Shown here one piece after another: positions 41,094-54,045 of a stretch of 64,000 bases of DNA. The notes under the pieces were generated by a model, which searched no databases, was not told where the DNA came from, and saw only the letters and a list, made by a program, of their open reading frames with translations. Origin of the DNA: Punica granatum (taxonomy: Eukaryota > Streptophyta > Magnoliopsida > Myrtales > Lythraceae); contig NC_045129.1 in the NCBI RefSeq assembly GCF_007655135.1, forward strand, positions 29,141,122 through 29,205,121. The letters run 5' to 3'. The stretch's first letter is position 1. Each line of letters begins with the position of its first letter. A program made the position numbers and the translations under genes.

Positions 41094-44000
41094 ATGGGTT
41101 CGAAGCTCGAAGGGCCATCCGCTCCGGCGATCCGGCGAGACCCCTACGAGGTGCTGAGTGTGTCGAGGGATTCGACTGACCAAGAGATTAAAACTGCTTA
41201 TCGGAAGCTCGCTCTCAAGTAAGTGCCTTCCTTTCTTTCATTATTACATGTTCAAATTATTCCTAGTAATTTGTGTCTTTTGATTCAATTGATCGGTCGG
41301 AAGTGGGATTCTGAATCTGAATTAGGAGCTTAATCTTTTCAATGTGCGTGTCGGCATTGATTTCGAAATTCAGGGTCCAACTGTTTAGTCTTTAATAGTG
41401 TAGTTTACGATAGCAAGCAGTGGCCTTTGTGGTCAATTAGTTGCATTTGGTGTATGAAGCTTTCTGGTGTATATAGTCGATGGGCGGGCACTGCTGATAG
41501 AGCAGCAGACTCTTTTCAGCATTATGCTGTCGTTTTGAACTTTCTCATGACAAAATGAGCTTGCATTGCGGGAGGTTCAATCATAGATGCATAGTTAATT
41601 GATCCCAAATTTCACAGAATGGTCCCTATAGCTCCACCGCCTTCAGTGAGATTTGGGGATTGTTCTACCACTGCTGTTGCTGCAAAGGCCTTATCTTGTT
41701 GGGAGAGATATTTTATCGTCAGGATATTGTTGTAAAGTGAAATAATACAAAATGACATACCACATATTTGCAAATATGAGGAAACGGCTTTCCTTTATTG
41801 TCCTTATTGTTTTTTAGGATCTCTAGTTTTTTCATTGATACCCTCTCCAAGAACATTACTTTTTGATACTTAAGCACCAGGTTTTGCTTTTCCTTTTTCC
41901 TATCTGGAATTTTTTTCTGTGTGAATTTATTTTTCACAAATATGCTCTTAGCAGGAGATGAACAAGCATTTCTTTACATTTGAAAAACTATAGCAGTTGC
42001 ATCTAGTGATCTAGTGGTGATTGAGTTTCCGTCGTTGTATACTTTTTATTTTTTTGAAATTCCAATTCAGTACGCAAATGATTGTGACTATTGCGTTGGC
42101 ACTGTGATATACTTAATAAAGCATGAATAAAATCATAATTTTTCTTTTGGAGAAATGAAGCACGCAATATGTCGTATTATCTGTACGTGTGGTTGTTTTC
42201 CATCGCTTGTGAATATGGCGGTTCATAGCACATAAACAAAAGCACAGAAAGTTATGCAGAATCAATATGACTGAATGTTATTTCTTTTCACTAATTTAAT
42301 GTCATTCCTGAGTTTTGTCCTTTTTACCGCATTAGTCTTACTTATCCGCACTTAGGTTTCCTCAATTTTTGTCCAGTGGAATCTTAAAAAGATTTGATGC
42401 AGTTTTTATATATTTTTTGTGGATAGGTATCACCCAGATAAGAATGCCAACAATCCCGAGGCTTCGGAGCATTTTAAGGAGGTTGCGTATTCATATAGTA
42501 TCTTGTCTGACCCTGAGAAGAGAAGGCAATATGACAGTGCAGGGTTTGAGGTATTCTTTATTTCTGCCCTTCTCTCTTGATAATATATCAGAGTTTGGCA
42601 CTAGGAGATAGAGCTTTGTAAATGGTTTCTGCTTTTAATGAAAAAATGTCCGGACATTCATATCGATATGTTTGGCTATTGGAGCTTCATATGCATATGG
42701 TGTTATATATCCGTTTCCTAATGAAGTATCATAAGACTTCCCTAGGTTTATATGGTGGGGTCTCTATGTAGCTTTCTAGATTTTGCACTTTTTATTAGGG
42801 AGAAAAAGGTTGACAGTAAATGTGTTTCAAGTTGCCATGTCTTTCACTTTCTTCAGACCATGTTCTAGTGGGATAAGAAGCATAGAAATTGGGATTAAGG
42901 TTTGAGAATCATTCCACAAGCAACTTGTTATCCCAGGACTGATAAGTTGGTAGGATTGCATCTTAAGGGGCTGATAGTTCTCCGACGATGGTTTTATTAT
43001 CATGACCAATGTGGTCTGTATCTGTATCATTTCCTTAAAGAATGGGATACTTTTTTGTAGTTTACCTAATTAGTATAAGATATTTGATTTGAATGTCATC
43101 TTTCTTTTGATAGGGAAAATGTAAATATCTTGCTATGACATGTGTAGTTTTCTTTGCTTAAGAAACCCATCTATTGAATTATGCATGTCTAGTTGCCTAG
43201 GAAAATAGCATAATGCTCATTTAGGTTGTTCTTCCTGAACTTGTTATATGAATGACGATTACTAGCATAGTCAACTCCATTGAATGGATGCTAATGGTAT
43301 GCCATGAATGGAGGGATCCATATTTCAAGCATGTAGTTTCCCACTTGAGCTGTCTAGAGGATGATCTTGGTCTCTGATAAAGTTTAGGAAATTTGCCTCT
43401 ATTTTGGACATCAACCTCCATTACTTGGAAAGTTAACTCTCTTCTTGCTTAAGGATATCAGCTTTTCTCAATCTTATCAATATTGATGAACTTGATCAGG
43501 CTCTTGATGCTGAAGGCATGGATATGGAGATTGACCTATCTAACCTGGGGACTGTCAATACAATGTTTGCGGCATTATTCAGGTAAATTATCTTATGGTA
43601 TAATTTTGTAGTCTTGTATTTGGTAAAATTGTAAGTTGCACTCCCTTTGATTTGCAGCAAGCTTGGTGTGCCCATCAAAACAACTATATCTGCTAATGTT
43701 CTTGAAGAAGCTATGAATGGAACTGTAACCATTCGGCCCCTTCCAATTGGGACATCTGTTAGTGGAAAGGTGCTTGTCCTGTCCTTTGCTGTGTCTGTGA
43801 AACGTTTTCTGATGGGTATATAATCTGATTTACCCCTGATTTCTTTTTATTTAGGTTGAGAAACAATGTGCACACTTTTTTGGTGTAACAATCAATGAAC
43901 AGCAAGCTGAGGCTGGAATAGTGATAAGAGTCGTATCCACAGCTCAGAGCAAATTCAAGGTTGTGCAAATTCGTTCCTTCTCTGCATGTTAAAGCGAAGA

Positions 44001-45894
44001 AATTTATCAATATTTTTCTCTGAATCTAATGTGGAGTTATCATTTCTTGTATTTTGGCCATTCAGTTGCTCTATTTTGAACAAGATGCCCATGGTGGTTA
44101 TGGCTTAGCCTTACAGGTACAAAACTTTCAGAAAATTCTCTCTCTCTCTCTCTCTCTCTCTCCCTCCCCTTTTATATGAACTTGCTGGGACATCCATGTA
44201 CTGCTCTGACTGTTCGAATTGTCTAGTTTGTTGATCGGTAACTTAGAACTCACCTTTATTTTCCCTCAATATATTAACAAACCATATTTGGAACTTTTTG
44301 CATCAACTGGAAGTGGGTGTTCCTTGTGGATTTATTATGCAGTTTTCACAGAAACGGTCATTAATTATATGTTGAATTATTTAAAACTGATTGCGTCGCT
44401 TATCTATTTAATATCAATGGTGATGCATCTTTCTGTTCTGTAATTCTCTCAACTTTATGCTCCAATTTTTTCGATTGGCATTTGTTGGAATTTATTGTTT
44501 CAGTTGGAGTAATATTATCCATGGTGTATATAGGAAGACAGTGAGAAGGCAGGCAAGGTCACATCAGCTGGGATGTATTTCTTGCATTTTCAAGTGTACC
44601 GACTCGATTCAACTCTGAATGCAGTGCGTTTCTTCTATTGCCTCTTACTTGTTAAAGTTCCTCAAAAGGAAAGCTGTCTCTTTTGTTTGCTGAAGAAACT
44701 CTCTATCATCATTTGGCTCTGCAGTTGGCGATGGCCAAAGACCCTGAAGCTGCCTTCTTTAAAAGGTTGGAAGGTCTTCAACCTTGCGAGATTTCAGAAC
44801 TGAAAGCTGGAACCCATATTTTTGCTGTTTATGGTCAGTTAAAAAATATATTCATCCGTCCAGAGTTCTAAGTACAGTCATCCAAAATTCTGTCTTTATA
44901 CTGTCTCTTTTATTGACCTTCAGTGGAAATTTTCAGGAGACAACTTTTTCAAGACCGCCTCCTACACAATCGAGGCTCTTTGTGCAAAATCCTATGAAGA
45001 TACAAGTCAGAAGCTTAAAGACATTGAAGCTCAGATCTTAAGGAAGAGAACTGAGCTGCGCCAATTTGAAACAGAATATAGAAAGGTTTCTCTTCCTTCC
45101 TTCCTTCCTACCTATTCTCGATTTTAGAATAAATTTTGCGCTTATAGTTTGGCGGTACTTATGTTTAGGCGTTGGCACGCTTCCAAGAAGTAACGAATAG
45201 ATACAGCCAAGAAAAGCAGTCTGTAAGTTTCCTTGCTTCACATATTATTCAGACATCTGATTAGATTGCTTTGCTTCTTGTTCGATGTCTTTTCCTTTGG
45301 ATAGATATATATTGTTGCGTTTGATTCGCTATCTAGAGTGTTAGACTAAGATTTTGAGCTTCAGAGTATTTTATTCTCTCTTCAATCCAGGACGCCACTT
45401 TTTCCCCTTTATACAATGCATGATTTGCATGTGTCACGAACTCGGGGGCTTGGTTTTTATGTTAAGCCGCGTTTTGTTTTTCCTGAAACAAGTTAACAGC
45501 TGACCTTGTTAATTATATTTACATTTCATAGTTAAAGGATACAATGTTTCTGGATGGCAATTCCATGCTTAATTCAACCAAAGTTATATCTTTGGTTTAG
45601 TAGGTGCTTTGTGCTTCCATTTTTATTGTATTCATTCGAACAAAATGAATATAGGTGGATGAGCTGCTGAAAGAGCGAGACAGTATCCACTCTTCATTCA
45701 CCGTGGCCAAAATACCCAGCAATAGTGGTCCTGCCAGCCATCTAAGTAATGGAAGTAGTGGTAGTAGCAGCAGTAGTAGGATTCCAGGCGAAGAAAGTCC
45801 TGGTGAAGACGGAACTGCTGATGGGAAGGATAAATCAGGCAAGAAGAAATGGTTCAACCTTAATCTCAAGGGATCTGACAAAAAGCTCGGGTGA
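41094..45894 (+). CDS. ARG1: ARG1-type J-domain protein (gravitropism)
   Basis: Eleven exons: 41094-41218, 42427-42550, 43500-43582, 43658-43769, 43855-43959, 44066-44116, 44534-44623, 44725-44833, 44937-45085, 45169-45222, 45655-45894. All borders are GT..AG and phases agree, giving 413 residues. A J domain spans about 16-83 with HPD at 44-46. A long conserved middle includes [19 protein letters not shown] and [13 protein letters not shown] coiled coil lies at about 285-345, then a Ser/Gly-rich linker and the end [17 protein letters not shown]. This order and sequence are characteristic of Arabidopsis ARG1 (ALTERED RESPONSE TO GRAVITY 1), a membrane-associated J-protein needed for gravity signalling in root and hypocotyl statocytes, probably as co-chaperone for Hsp70 and in auxin-carrier relocation. 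No damage is seen. Assignment to ARG1 rather than its ARL paralogues is from recalled sequence resemblance. Confidence 0.95.
44132..44165 (+). repeat. TC microsatellite in an ARG1 intron
   Basis: A run of about a dozen TC units just after the exon ending at 44116, on the pyrimidine side of the intron. Confidence 0.8.
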
Positions 45895-46260
45895 AGCTTC
45901 TTCAAGACATTCTTATAGCATGAGAGCTCCTTATATTACAGCATTCAAAAGGTTGTCGGCCCTCTCTGTCTCTCCAGCTGTTTTGCTGTTTTGAAGCCAT
46001 GCCTTGTATTTCTGATGCAGTTCCTCTCTCTCGTGCATGCTTTCTTGGTTTGTATTTCCTTTGCCGGTTCTCCATTCTTTGTTCATATATCTCATTGTAT
46101 CTCGAGCTACCGCTAAAGGTGCTATTCAGTGCTTTGGTTTAGCATGTGCATGAGAAGATAAGGGAATGGTTAGTTTTGTGCCATGAGCATACCGGCTTCA
46201 GCATGTAATGTTGCTCACCTTCAAAGTCATTGTAGCATATCCTCAATATGTGGTAATTAT
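45895..46260 (+). other. Probable ARG1 3' UTR
   Basis: T-rich sequence following the stop codon, without further open reading. The polyadenylation point could not be fixed. Confidence 0.45.
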
Positions 46261-48363
46261 TAGACATGTTGCATATTTATTTATTCTAATGCAGATTTTG
46301 GTCTAGTGTTTTGCCTTCGTGATGAAAGGATGCAAATATTGCAAACTAAATTTGGTGCAAAGAAAGATAGCGATGTTGAGGATCTGAACTCTGTAGCATT
46401 TGCATTTTCTTTGGTGAATGATGTTTCAGGTCGGACTCGGCAGCAGCTTCCGACCATCATTTGGGTTTTGAGTTTTTGAACTTCAATTTCCTGACCTGTA
46501 CTATTCTAAGAAAACATGATTCGGTTCATTTGGCCTCGGAGATGAAAGTTTACTCCACTTCATTCTAACCTAATAGGGGCAAAAGTATATATTATATAAT
46601 ATATGGGAAAATTTATTATTAAAAGATAATGTAATAATAGTTAGGAAGAAGTAGATAGAAGAAATTATTATTAAATAAGAAAAAAGATAAAATTATATAT
46701 GTATATATATATATGGATGTAAAAATATATGGAAAGTTTATTATTATAAAATTGATTGTAATAATAATTAGTAAAAAGTATGAGCCTGAATTTTTTTTAG
46801 TGGGTTGACTCGACTCGGTTGGATTAGTGGAGATCCAATTGAGTTTCTGGATATTAGGGTTTATATAATAAAAGTACAAGTACAAGTGAGAATTTATTAT
46901 TAAATGAGAAAAAAGATAAAATGGTAATGATTATATTGTTAAATTGTAGTAATGATAAAATAGAGTAGAATATTGATTGTGAACGCCAACGTCACCTTAC
47001 ATGCTTTCTGTTATATTATAATGTGTACTGGTTATAGACCTATGCTTTGTGCAGAATTTGTGCATATTATTGAAAAATTTAAAATTTATGGGGGAAAAAA
47101 ATTATATTTAAGACCAATATATTATTTACCCTTCTCATTGAAAAAATGTATCATCATAGAGCCTCTTAAAGCGCATCATCATCATAGAAAATTGAGCATA
47201 TTTGAGACCCCGTTTGGAGAAAAGGGAAAAATCGGGCTTTGGCCACAATGTTTACCGGAACAAAATGAAGATAAAAGGGCGGGAATTCCCTTGAAGAAAT
47301 CCAACTATGAGAGAGACGGAGGCATGCAGATGCCTAATGATCAATAACCTCATGATCAATCAATCCGCATACTAATGAGAATATTAATTATTCAAATGAA
47401 AATTGAAAGTTGATTATTTTGGTTCTTATAGTGTATAAGGAAGTTAATATCAGCATAATGATAACTTTTTTTCGGGTGATGAAGAATTTGTACATGCCAT
47501 TAAGGTCAAATTTCTTTACATTTAATCATTTTTTGTATTTTTACCGAAAAATTGTATTCGTATTTTAAAAGGATATTTCATCTCCTTTGTCAAAGATATA
47601 AAGTACGACTTTACATCATGGTGATTATTGTTCTTCATATCCTCTTTTGCATTCCACGCTTTCGATTATTTTTTTCCTTCTATTTTTCCACTTTTTCTTC
47701 AAAATCCAAGTTCCTTTTTCTTATCCACTTAGAAAAATTACTTTTTCAAAAGTAACTATTCCTCTCCCAAGTACTAAAAATTAGTTCATCTGATTTCTTC
47801 TCTAGATTGGCTACCTCAATGCCGGTCCCTTGGGAGACAAAATGGCATTTCTTCTCTAGAGAGCTACCTCATGTCGTTCCTTAAGGGGAAAACGGCAACA
47901 AAAAGTTTTTTTTTTAATGTAACAATAATTTCTTAGTTCTAGATTTGAAATTTCAACTTTTACTCACTCTTTTGAAATTTCTTCTCTCAATTTTTGGTTG
48001 AAAATCCAAATATTTCTCAGTATGTCGTTCTGTTTTGGATAATGTTTCTCACTAATATATGCAGGTAGCTGAGCATATTCTAATAAATGGCATATATAGT
48101 TATGGATATGTAGTACGCCACTAAAATTGATTATTCTCCAAGAGTAAATCAAAAATAAGAATAAGAAGTAATTTGTTTTATTCTCTCAGGATTCAAGAAA
48201 AAATAATTTTTTTTAATATGCAATACAACATTAAAAGATGATTCTTTGTGGGTAAAAATTAAAAAACCACTTTAGTCCTAGGTTAGAATTCCTTAGCCAA
48301 AATATATATTTGTAAGTTCAATATTCATGCAACGGGTGGGTTACATAATAAATAATTCAATCT
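46261..48363. other. Intergenic AT-rich stretch
   Basis: Contains short AT microsatellites (46690-46720) and an open frame of 124 codons at 46973-47347 with no family features. Nothing recognised. Confidence 0.4.
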
Positions 48364-48372
48364 TAATTGTTT

Positions 48373-48799
48373 GGATAAATTACACTGGTAATTCAAAAAG
48401 TTTTAATAATGTATCAGGTTAATTCAAAAAGTTTTTTTTGTTACATGATGGTACAAAACGTTTTAAAGTTGTAACATGATAGTACAAATTGTCATCTTGC
48501 CATTGACGCCGTCAAGCCAACACTGATGGTGCAAAACCGATTTTTGTGGGATGTTACATGATAATGCAAAATGTTTTGAAGTTATAACTTAATAGTACAA
48601 AATGTTTTACGTAAGTTACATGATGATGTAAAATTTACAGTCTTGTAAATGATGACTTGATGGCGTCAATAGCGAGATGACGGTTTGTACAATCATGTTA
48701 TAACTTTGAAACATTTTGTACCATCATGTAGCAAAAAAAACTTTTTAGACCAACCTGATACATTATTAAAACTTTTTGGACCACCAATGTAATTAACCC
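48373..48799. mobile_element. MULE-type MITE with perfect 9-bp TSD
   Basis: 427 bases flanked by TAATTGTTT at 48364-48372 and 48800-48808. The ends GGATAAATTACACTGGTAATT and GGGTTAATTACATTGGTGGTC start inverted repeats of over 130 bases, and further internal words (GTTACATGATGGTACAAAA) recur on both strands, so the whole element can fold back. No coding sequence. Confidence 0.9.
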
Positions 48800-48808
48800 T
48801 AATTGTTT

Positions 48809-50180
48809 TAGTTATATTTCAAAAATTTCATGAAAAGATATTCCTTTCTTCTATAGTATACTAATTATATCCAAATATCTTCAAGAATTTTGATCAATTC
48901 ATATATTACAATAATGTTGGAGAAGCAGAAGAAAAATAGTGTTGTAACGTTTTAAAATTATCATTTTTCAAACTCGATAAAAAAAATAATAACTATAACT
49001 TTTTTTCATTTCACTTACTTTCCTGTTATCTTTTATTGTTGTGTGTAATCTCTTCAGAACTCGATCTCTTTGTCGTACTCTATAATATTCTCTTAATTTA
49101 GCTTTCTAATGAGTTATCAAAAAACAAAGTATTGAGGATAATTTTTATTTCTTAAAAAAAATCAAAAGTTACCATATGTTGTATTATTCATAGTCAAATC
49201 TCATATATTAAATTTCGTAAATTTGAATAATTTTAGCTAAAATGAATCATTATTTCCATTAGAGATTTACTTAATTGAAATTTTATAAGATTTAAAATAG
49301 TTTTAAAACATTATGCAATAAAATTTAAATTCTTATAATTATAATTTTTATTTATTTTTGTAATATTATGAATATTTATTTACTATTGAAATAATAATAA
49401 TGATTTGAATTAATGTATTCTTCATTTTCATATGTGCTACCGTTATTTATAATAATATGTCTTATTAATGAATTTTTATTTAACATATTAATCTATGAAT
49501 TACAATATATTTACATTTTACCCCATTTATTATTCAACATTGGCGCGACAAAATTTACAATGAATTGGCATTGATATTGATAGTAAAAATACTATTATGA
49601 GATCATTTAATGCAAACAATTTGTAGATTTTATCTTTTATAACCGATTTATTAGAGTTGAGAGGTGGGAAAATGACAGTTTAATAAAGAAACTTTTAAAT
49701 TGAGATTATCAAAATTGAGATTCTTTCTGTTTTTAATAAAGAAGTTCCTTCATTTTTTTAAAACATATGCCTTATTTATATTTTTTTAATTGTAAAATAA
49801 AATATCTGTGTTTTTCTTTCAATTTTCGAACTTTTAATTTAAGGAACTTTTAAATTTTCTAATTGAAATGCATATACTAGACTCCTACCTATTAATTGCA
49901 TTGGGATGACTCAAATTATTATTATTATTATTATTCTCTCTTTTTTAATATATACTAAACTTGTACTCACGTTATGAAAGCATTTTTTATTTTTAATTTT
50001 GAACATTGGCTTATTTTGTGATATCTTCTATTACAAATACAATAAACTTTTATAATATTTAAAAATGAAGATCTTTTATAGAAAAAAGTTTCAAAGTGTT
50101 TTAATTACAACTAAATTAATTGGTAAATTGAATAAGAAAGAAGAAAAGAGAAATGCGCGAGCGAACTGAGAGAGATGAGA
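48809..50180. other. AT-rich intergenic stretch
   Basis: Very AT-rich, with an ATT microsatellite near 49918-49935. No gene or terminal repeats found. Confidence 0.45.
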
Positions 50181-50181
50181 T

Positions 50182-50210
<29 letters not shown>
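50182..50210 (+). repeat. Run of 29 consecutive G
   Basis: A pure G homopolymer preceded by a purine-rich GAGAGAGATGAGAT and followed by ACAAGGGGGTGGGTTGTGGGG. It is able to form G-quadruplexes on the plus strand, or it may be a sequencing or assembly artefact. Confidence 0.9.
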
Positions 50211-50212
<2 letters not shown>

Positions 50213-50230
50213 AAGGGGGTGGGTTGTGGG

Positions 50231-50697
50231 GATGCTGGCTTGCTTGGGAATATGATTTAACTTAATTTAATTTTAATTTACTTTTCTAACAATTCAATAA
50301 TATGATTATTACTTTTTAAATTTTTTCTTCAATTTAATAATAAAGGCGCCACAGACTTTTCTTAGCGAGGATTATAATTAATTTTAAATACAAAATTGGA
50401 ACTATTCATTACTTTTCACTCAATTCAACAACACAATTATTACTTTTTTAATATTTTCTTTAATTTAATAATAAATTCTCGGACATTTTTTTCATATATA
50501 TTATTACAATTAATTTTTTAATACTAAAATTTTCCAACTATTCATTAATTTTCACTCAATTCAACAACACAATCATTACTTTTTTATTTTCTTTTTCAAT
50601 TTTAATAATAAATTTTCTCAATTGCTTTTATCTTCATCCAGTGAAATTAAATTAAATCAAATTAAATCAAATTCTATTCTATTACCAAACGCAACAT
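50231..50697. mobile_element. Probable MITE of the TTGG..CCAAACGCAACATT type
   Basis: The right end, TTACCAAACGCAACATT, matches ends of the MITEs at 58751 and 59397. The interior has two repeats of CATTAxTTTTCACTCAATTCAACAACACAATxATTAC (positions 50406 and 50545), a word also present at 58880-58990. The left end is not clear. Confidence 0.45.
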
Positions 50698-51300
50698 TAA
50701 ATGAAATTACAAATTTATCCTAAATCTAATGGTTATAATTAATTGGACATTACATGTTCTGCGCAATTCGAGAAAACGGAAGTTAGATCAAAGGAATTCT
50801 TCCCCTTTTATAATGTGATTAATTAAATGTTGTGTAACTAACAATATCTCATCACAAAATTAGAAAAGAAAATTTTTTTTTATTCGAATCTTATCATAAT
50901 TTTTTTTAAAAAAATCTTTTTATTAAAATTATATAAAAATTTAAAAATTTAAAAAATCGAGAAAATCTCATTTAACTATCCAGCATTGGCCGAGCTCACC
51001 ATGTTTCTGCTTTCATATATATATATATATATATATATTCAGCATCTAGCTCACAACAGTGTATTAATCAAAATTATATAGGATATATGCTTAAGAAGTT
51101 ACGATATTTATTCAAAATTGAGGCTACTACTAAAGCCTTCGGCGAAGGCTGTTCCTCCCTTTCAGCTTCAGGGGAGTTGCCTTTAATTTCTACGATAGGA
51201 TTTTTTTGGTCCGCCTATGAAGAACCCGACCCGATTCGGTCCGAGTTCGGAACCCGACTCTCTCTTGTGGATTGAATATGTCGACCGGAATTATTCTCCC
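50698..51300. other. Intergenic stretch
   Basis: AT-rich, with an AT microsatellite at about 51016-51038. A 62-codon frame at 51087-51275 resembles nothing known to me. Confidence 0.4.
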
Positions 51301-51308
51301 ATTTGATG

Positions 51309-51786
51309 TGTGAGAATAATGGCATTCAATTGCCCGTTACAAATCACTTGTAACTCCCGGAATAATTTCACACCATTAATCTCGATTAATGGTAACTATT
51401 GGCAGCACAAAAAATATTTAGTCATAAATGCTACTATACTATGCGGGTGCATATATGAAGGTGTGCGGCAGTGTGTGGCAGTGCATGCATGCGTGCGTGC
51501 ATGTGGCAGAGCACCGTTGAGAGAGAATCGTGCGGGTGTGTGTGCTCTTATTAGAGAGTTCGTGTAAGTCTGTACTTGTGCTGTGGAATATGATTAGTTC
51601 CCTATGGATTTCGTAGCCCGGATCCATCGCCCGTGCCATTTGTATTCGTTCTTATAAGTTATTCGGTACTTGATCAAGTCCATGAGACATATTCCTGGAA
51701 ATCCGATAAAAACACATAGAGATAATTCGAATTTTATCTCGGTTAATTATTTCGAGTAATTAACATTTGGATCATGTTTTCCAACA
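51309..51786 (-). mobile_element. Probable solo LTR, Ty1/copia type
   Basis: On the minus strand the block begins TGTTGGAAAACATG (at 51786), the classic start of copia LTRs, and ends near CTCACA (about 51309). It is about 480 bases, with a GC-richer, GT-rich repeat zone (51460-51545). No primer-binding site follows on the low-coordinate side, so it is probably solo or a fragment. A clean 5-base target duplication was not found. Confidence 0.55.
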
Positions 51787-51979
51787 ACTACTGTTTTAAT
51801 CCTTTTTCTTCCCCTTTTTTGGCCAAAACAGGGGGAAAAAAAAAGAAACAGAGAGAGAGAAAAAACTAAAGCTTTTCTTATTTCCGCTATTGCGGGGTCG
51901 AGGGGCTCTTCGACTTCCGAAGGAGCTAGGCGATTATCCTTGAACTTCATACTAGTCCGATCATGTCATTAACAACAGC

Positions 51980-51981
<2 letters not shown>

Positions 51982-52014
<33 letters not shown>
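51982..52014. repeat. AT microsatellite
   Basis: About 16 AT units. The neighbouring 52015-52380 is AT-rich without a gene. Confidence 0.85.
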
Positions 52015-52017
<3 letters not shown>

Positions 52018-52380
52018 TTAAGATCAATTTAACGAACTTTTAAGATTATCCATTCAAACTCAAAATCACAAGCTCATATTTCAACTGTTAAAATCACAGG
52101 AGAAGAAAATTAATATCATACTCATGTAATATTTTGTTATGAATTATCGTCTGAAAACATATACGTATACACATGTTTGTATATACGTTTTAGACCCATT
52201 TAATTAATATTCATGTGAATTTGTTTTATTAAACAATTAGTATATTATATTCTTTTGTTCATGTGCTCCTATCTATAGGGACAATATGATCAGCAGTCAG
52301 CACATTAATTATCTTATATATATTATTATCTAAAAGCCATTATGGAGAATAAATTTCAAAAATAAAAAGACACAAACATC

Positions 52381-52406
52381 GTGTGTGTGTGTGTGTGTGT
52401 GTGTGT
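52381..52406 (+). repeat. GT microsatellite, 13 units
   Basis: Uninterrupted (GT)13, with Z-DNA-forming potential. 52407-53270 holds no recognised gene; an 84-codon frame at 52838-53092 has no family features. Confidence 0.9.
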
Positions 52407-53271
52407 AGACAAGATTCCTCTCTGTTGCAAATTAATAAACTAAACCCGGCAAGGACACGAAATAAATGATTTCTTTCCGTTGAAATCACGGATGGGGCCA
52501 CCCCCCTTATACATTAACTGAGGCTATTTATCATTACGGTGTCAATTGATTCTAGTCACGACATGGTTTGAATGAATCTGAATCTCTGCATTGCCATGAA
52601 ATCAGTCCTTTAGAATCTCAGTTTACCAATGAACTGAACCAATATCTTGCAGTTAAAATATTTGTTCTATGTACCCGGATATCTGAAAGCGTATCGGTCT
52701 TCGACTACTTTAGTTTGAATCGGATTGGTCTCTGTTAAAGGGTAAAAATCTCATAATATAAATTTTATACAATCACAAAACTCAAATCCGATCTAGACCT
52801 TATTTAAAAAAAAATAAGTGGTCGACTATTTGAATGAATGGACATTAATTTGGGCTTAAAATATTTGTCATGCCCGTCTATACCTCTGATCGAGATGGTT
52901 AATTTGCTTCGCGCACATCCCAACACCAAGGAAGAAATACTTGCATTTGAGGGAGGGAACATGTCTCAAGAAGCACACCGTCAGTCTAAAAACCTTAATC
53001 TGATCCAACATGGGAGACCACACCAAAATAAAGGTCTCATTAGCATGATATTTCAATTAATATTGTTGCCTTATCCGTACTTGGCTAGCTAATTATCAAT
53101 TCTTCCTGATTATCTAGTTCACTACTTTGAGAACATGGAAAAGCTAATGCTTCTCATGTAAACCCAAAAGCCCAAGCTGATCTCACCCAAATCGCCCAAA
53201 TTATTCGCGTTCGGGTATGGCCTCGAGTTTCAAACTAGGAACTGATCATTTGACCAGACCCAATACAAGGA

Positions 53272-53428
53272 TTTTTTTCCCTGTGACGAAGGAGGTTCAA
53301 GGCCTAGCTAATACGATGAAAGAACAATTCTAAATAACAAATAAAGAAACATTGATAGTCCCATGAGATATCGAACCTGCGATCTCCAGGTGAACAGACG
53401 AAGATATGCGCCACTACATTATACTAGA
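53272..53428 (-). mobile_element. Short tRNA-derived SINE, minus strand
   Basis: On the minus strand an A-box-like TGTAGTGGCGCA (53418-53407) and a B-box-like GGTTCGATATC (53377-53367) are spaced as in tRNA-derived SINEs. The low-coordinate side ends in T7 (53272-53278), that is, an A-tail. Flanking direct repeats are not clear. Confidence 0.5.
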
Positions 53429-53499
53429 TTTCTCTTTGATACAATATGTATATATATTGATATAACTATCATGCAATAAAATAAAAACTCTTGTTTTAA

Positions 53500-53830
53500 A
53501 TTAGATTGTGGGGCGAGTAGAGTGCGTTTTCTTATCCTCAGCCACCCTCCTTTTTTTAATATATTCTTTGAATTTGTATTAATTTTAATTATTTTTTTCG
53601 TACTTAATATTCGGAAGTTCACTAGATCCGATTAATTTATAAATATGTGGTGGCAAGTGGGATGGATTTTCCCACCCTTAGTCACACACCCTCTTTTTCT
53701 TTTTGTATTTTATATATATATATATATATATATATTAATTTTTATTATTTTAAGTATATAATTTTCTTTGAGTGTACATACTTTATATTCGGAAGTTCAC
53801 TAGATCCGATTAGTTTAGGTTCGAGCGACA
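53500..53830 (+). repeat. Tandem pair of about 180-200 bp
   Basis: Two copies each end with TATTCGGAAGTTCACTAGATCCGATTA (at about 53608-53635 and 53787-53815) and start with GGG-rich sequence followed by CCACCCT and a T-run. The second holds a TA microsatellite (53711-53736). Confidence 0.7.
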
Positions 53831-54045
53831 TTGACCTACTAAAGGATAAATGCATGGATTGGCTGGCGAATTTTGCTCTCTCATTGCCTCTAGAGGTTCA
53901 TAGATATGACAACTGTCCTGCTAGACTTGACCTTGTCATATTTGGAGACCTTGTTGGGACTACCATGCCTTGTCTTTGTATTTCTTAACTACGTTTAATT
54001 TTAAATGTAATTGGGCTTCGACCCCTAAATTCATCCAAAAAAGGA
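53831..54045 (+). mobile_element. 3' end of a LINE retrotransposon
   Basis: An open stretch ending at a stop at about 53986 contains DKCMDWLANFALSLPLEVHR and then DLVGTTMP, the pattern of the C-terminal end of the RNase H-like domain of plant L1 elements. It is followed by TAATTGGGCTTCGACCCCTAAATTCA and CCAAAAAA, as in a 3' UTR with a short A-tail. The rest of the element is missing, the usual 5' truncation of LINEs. Confidence 0.65.

Noticed and set aside
46973..47347. 124-codon open frame downstream of ARG1
   Set aside because: No recognisable domain, no splice context and poor codon character; treated as chance.
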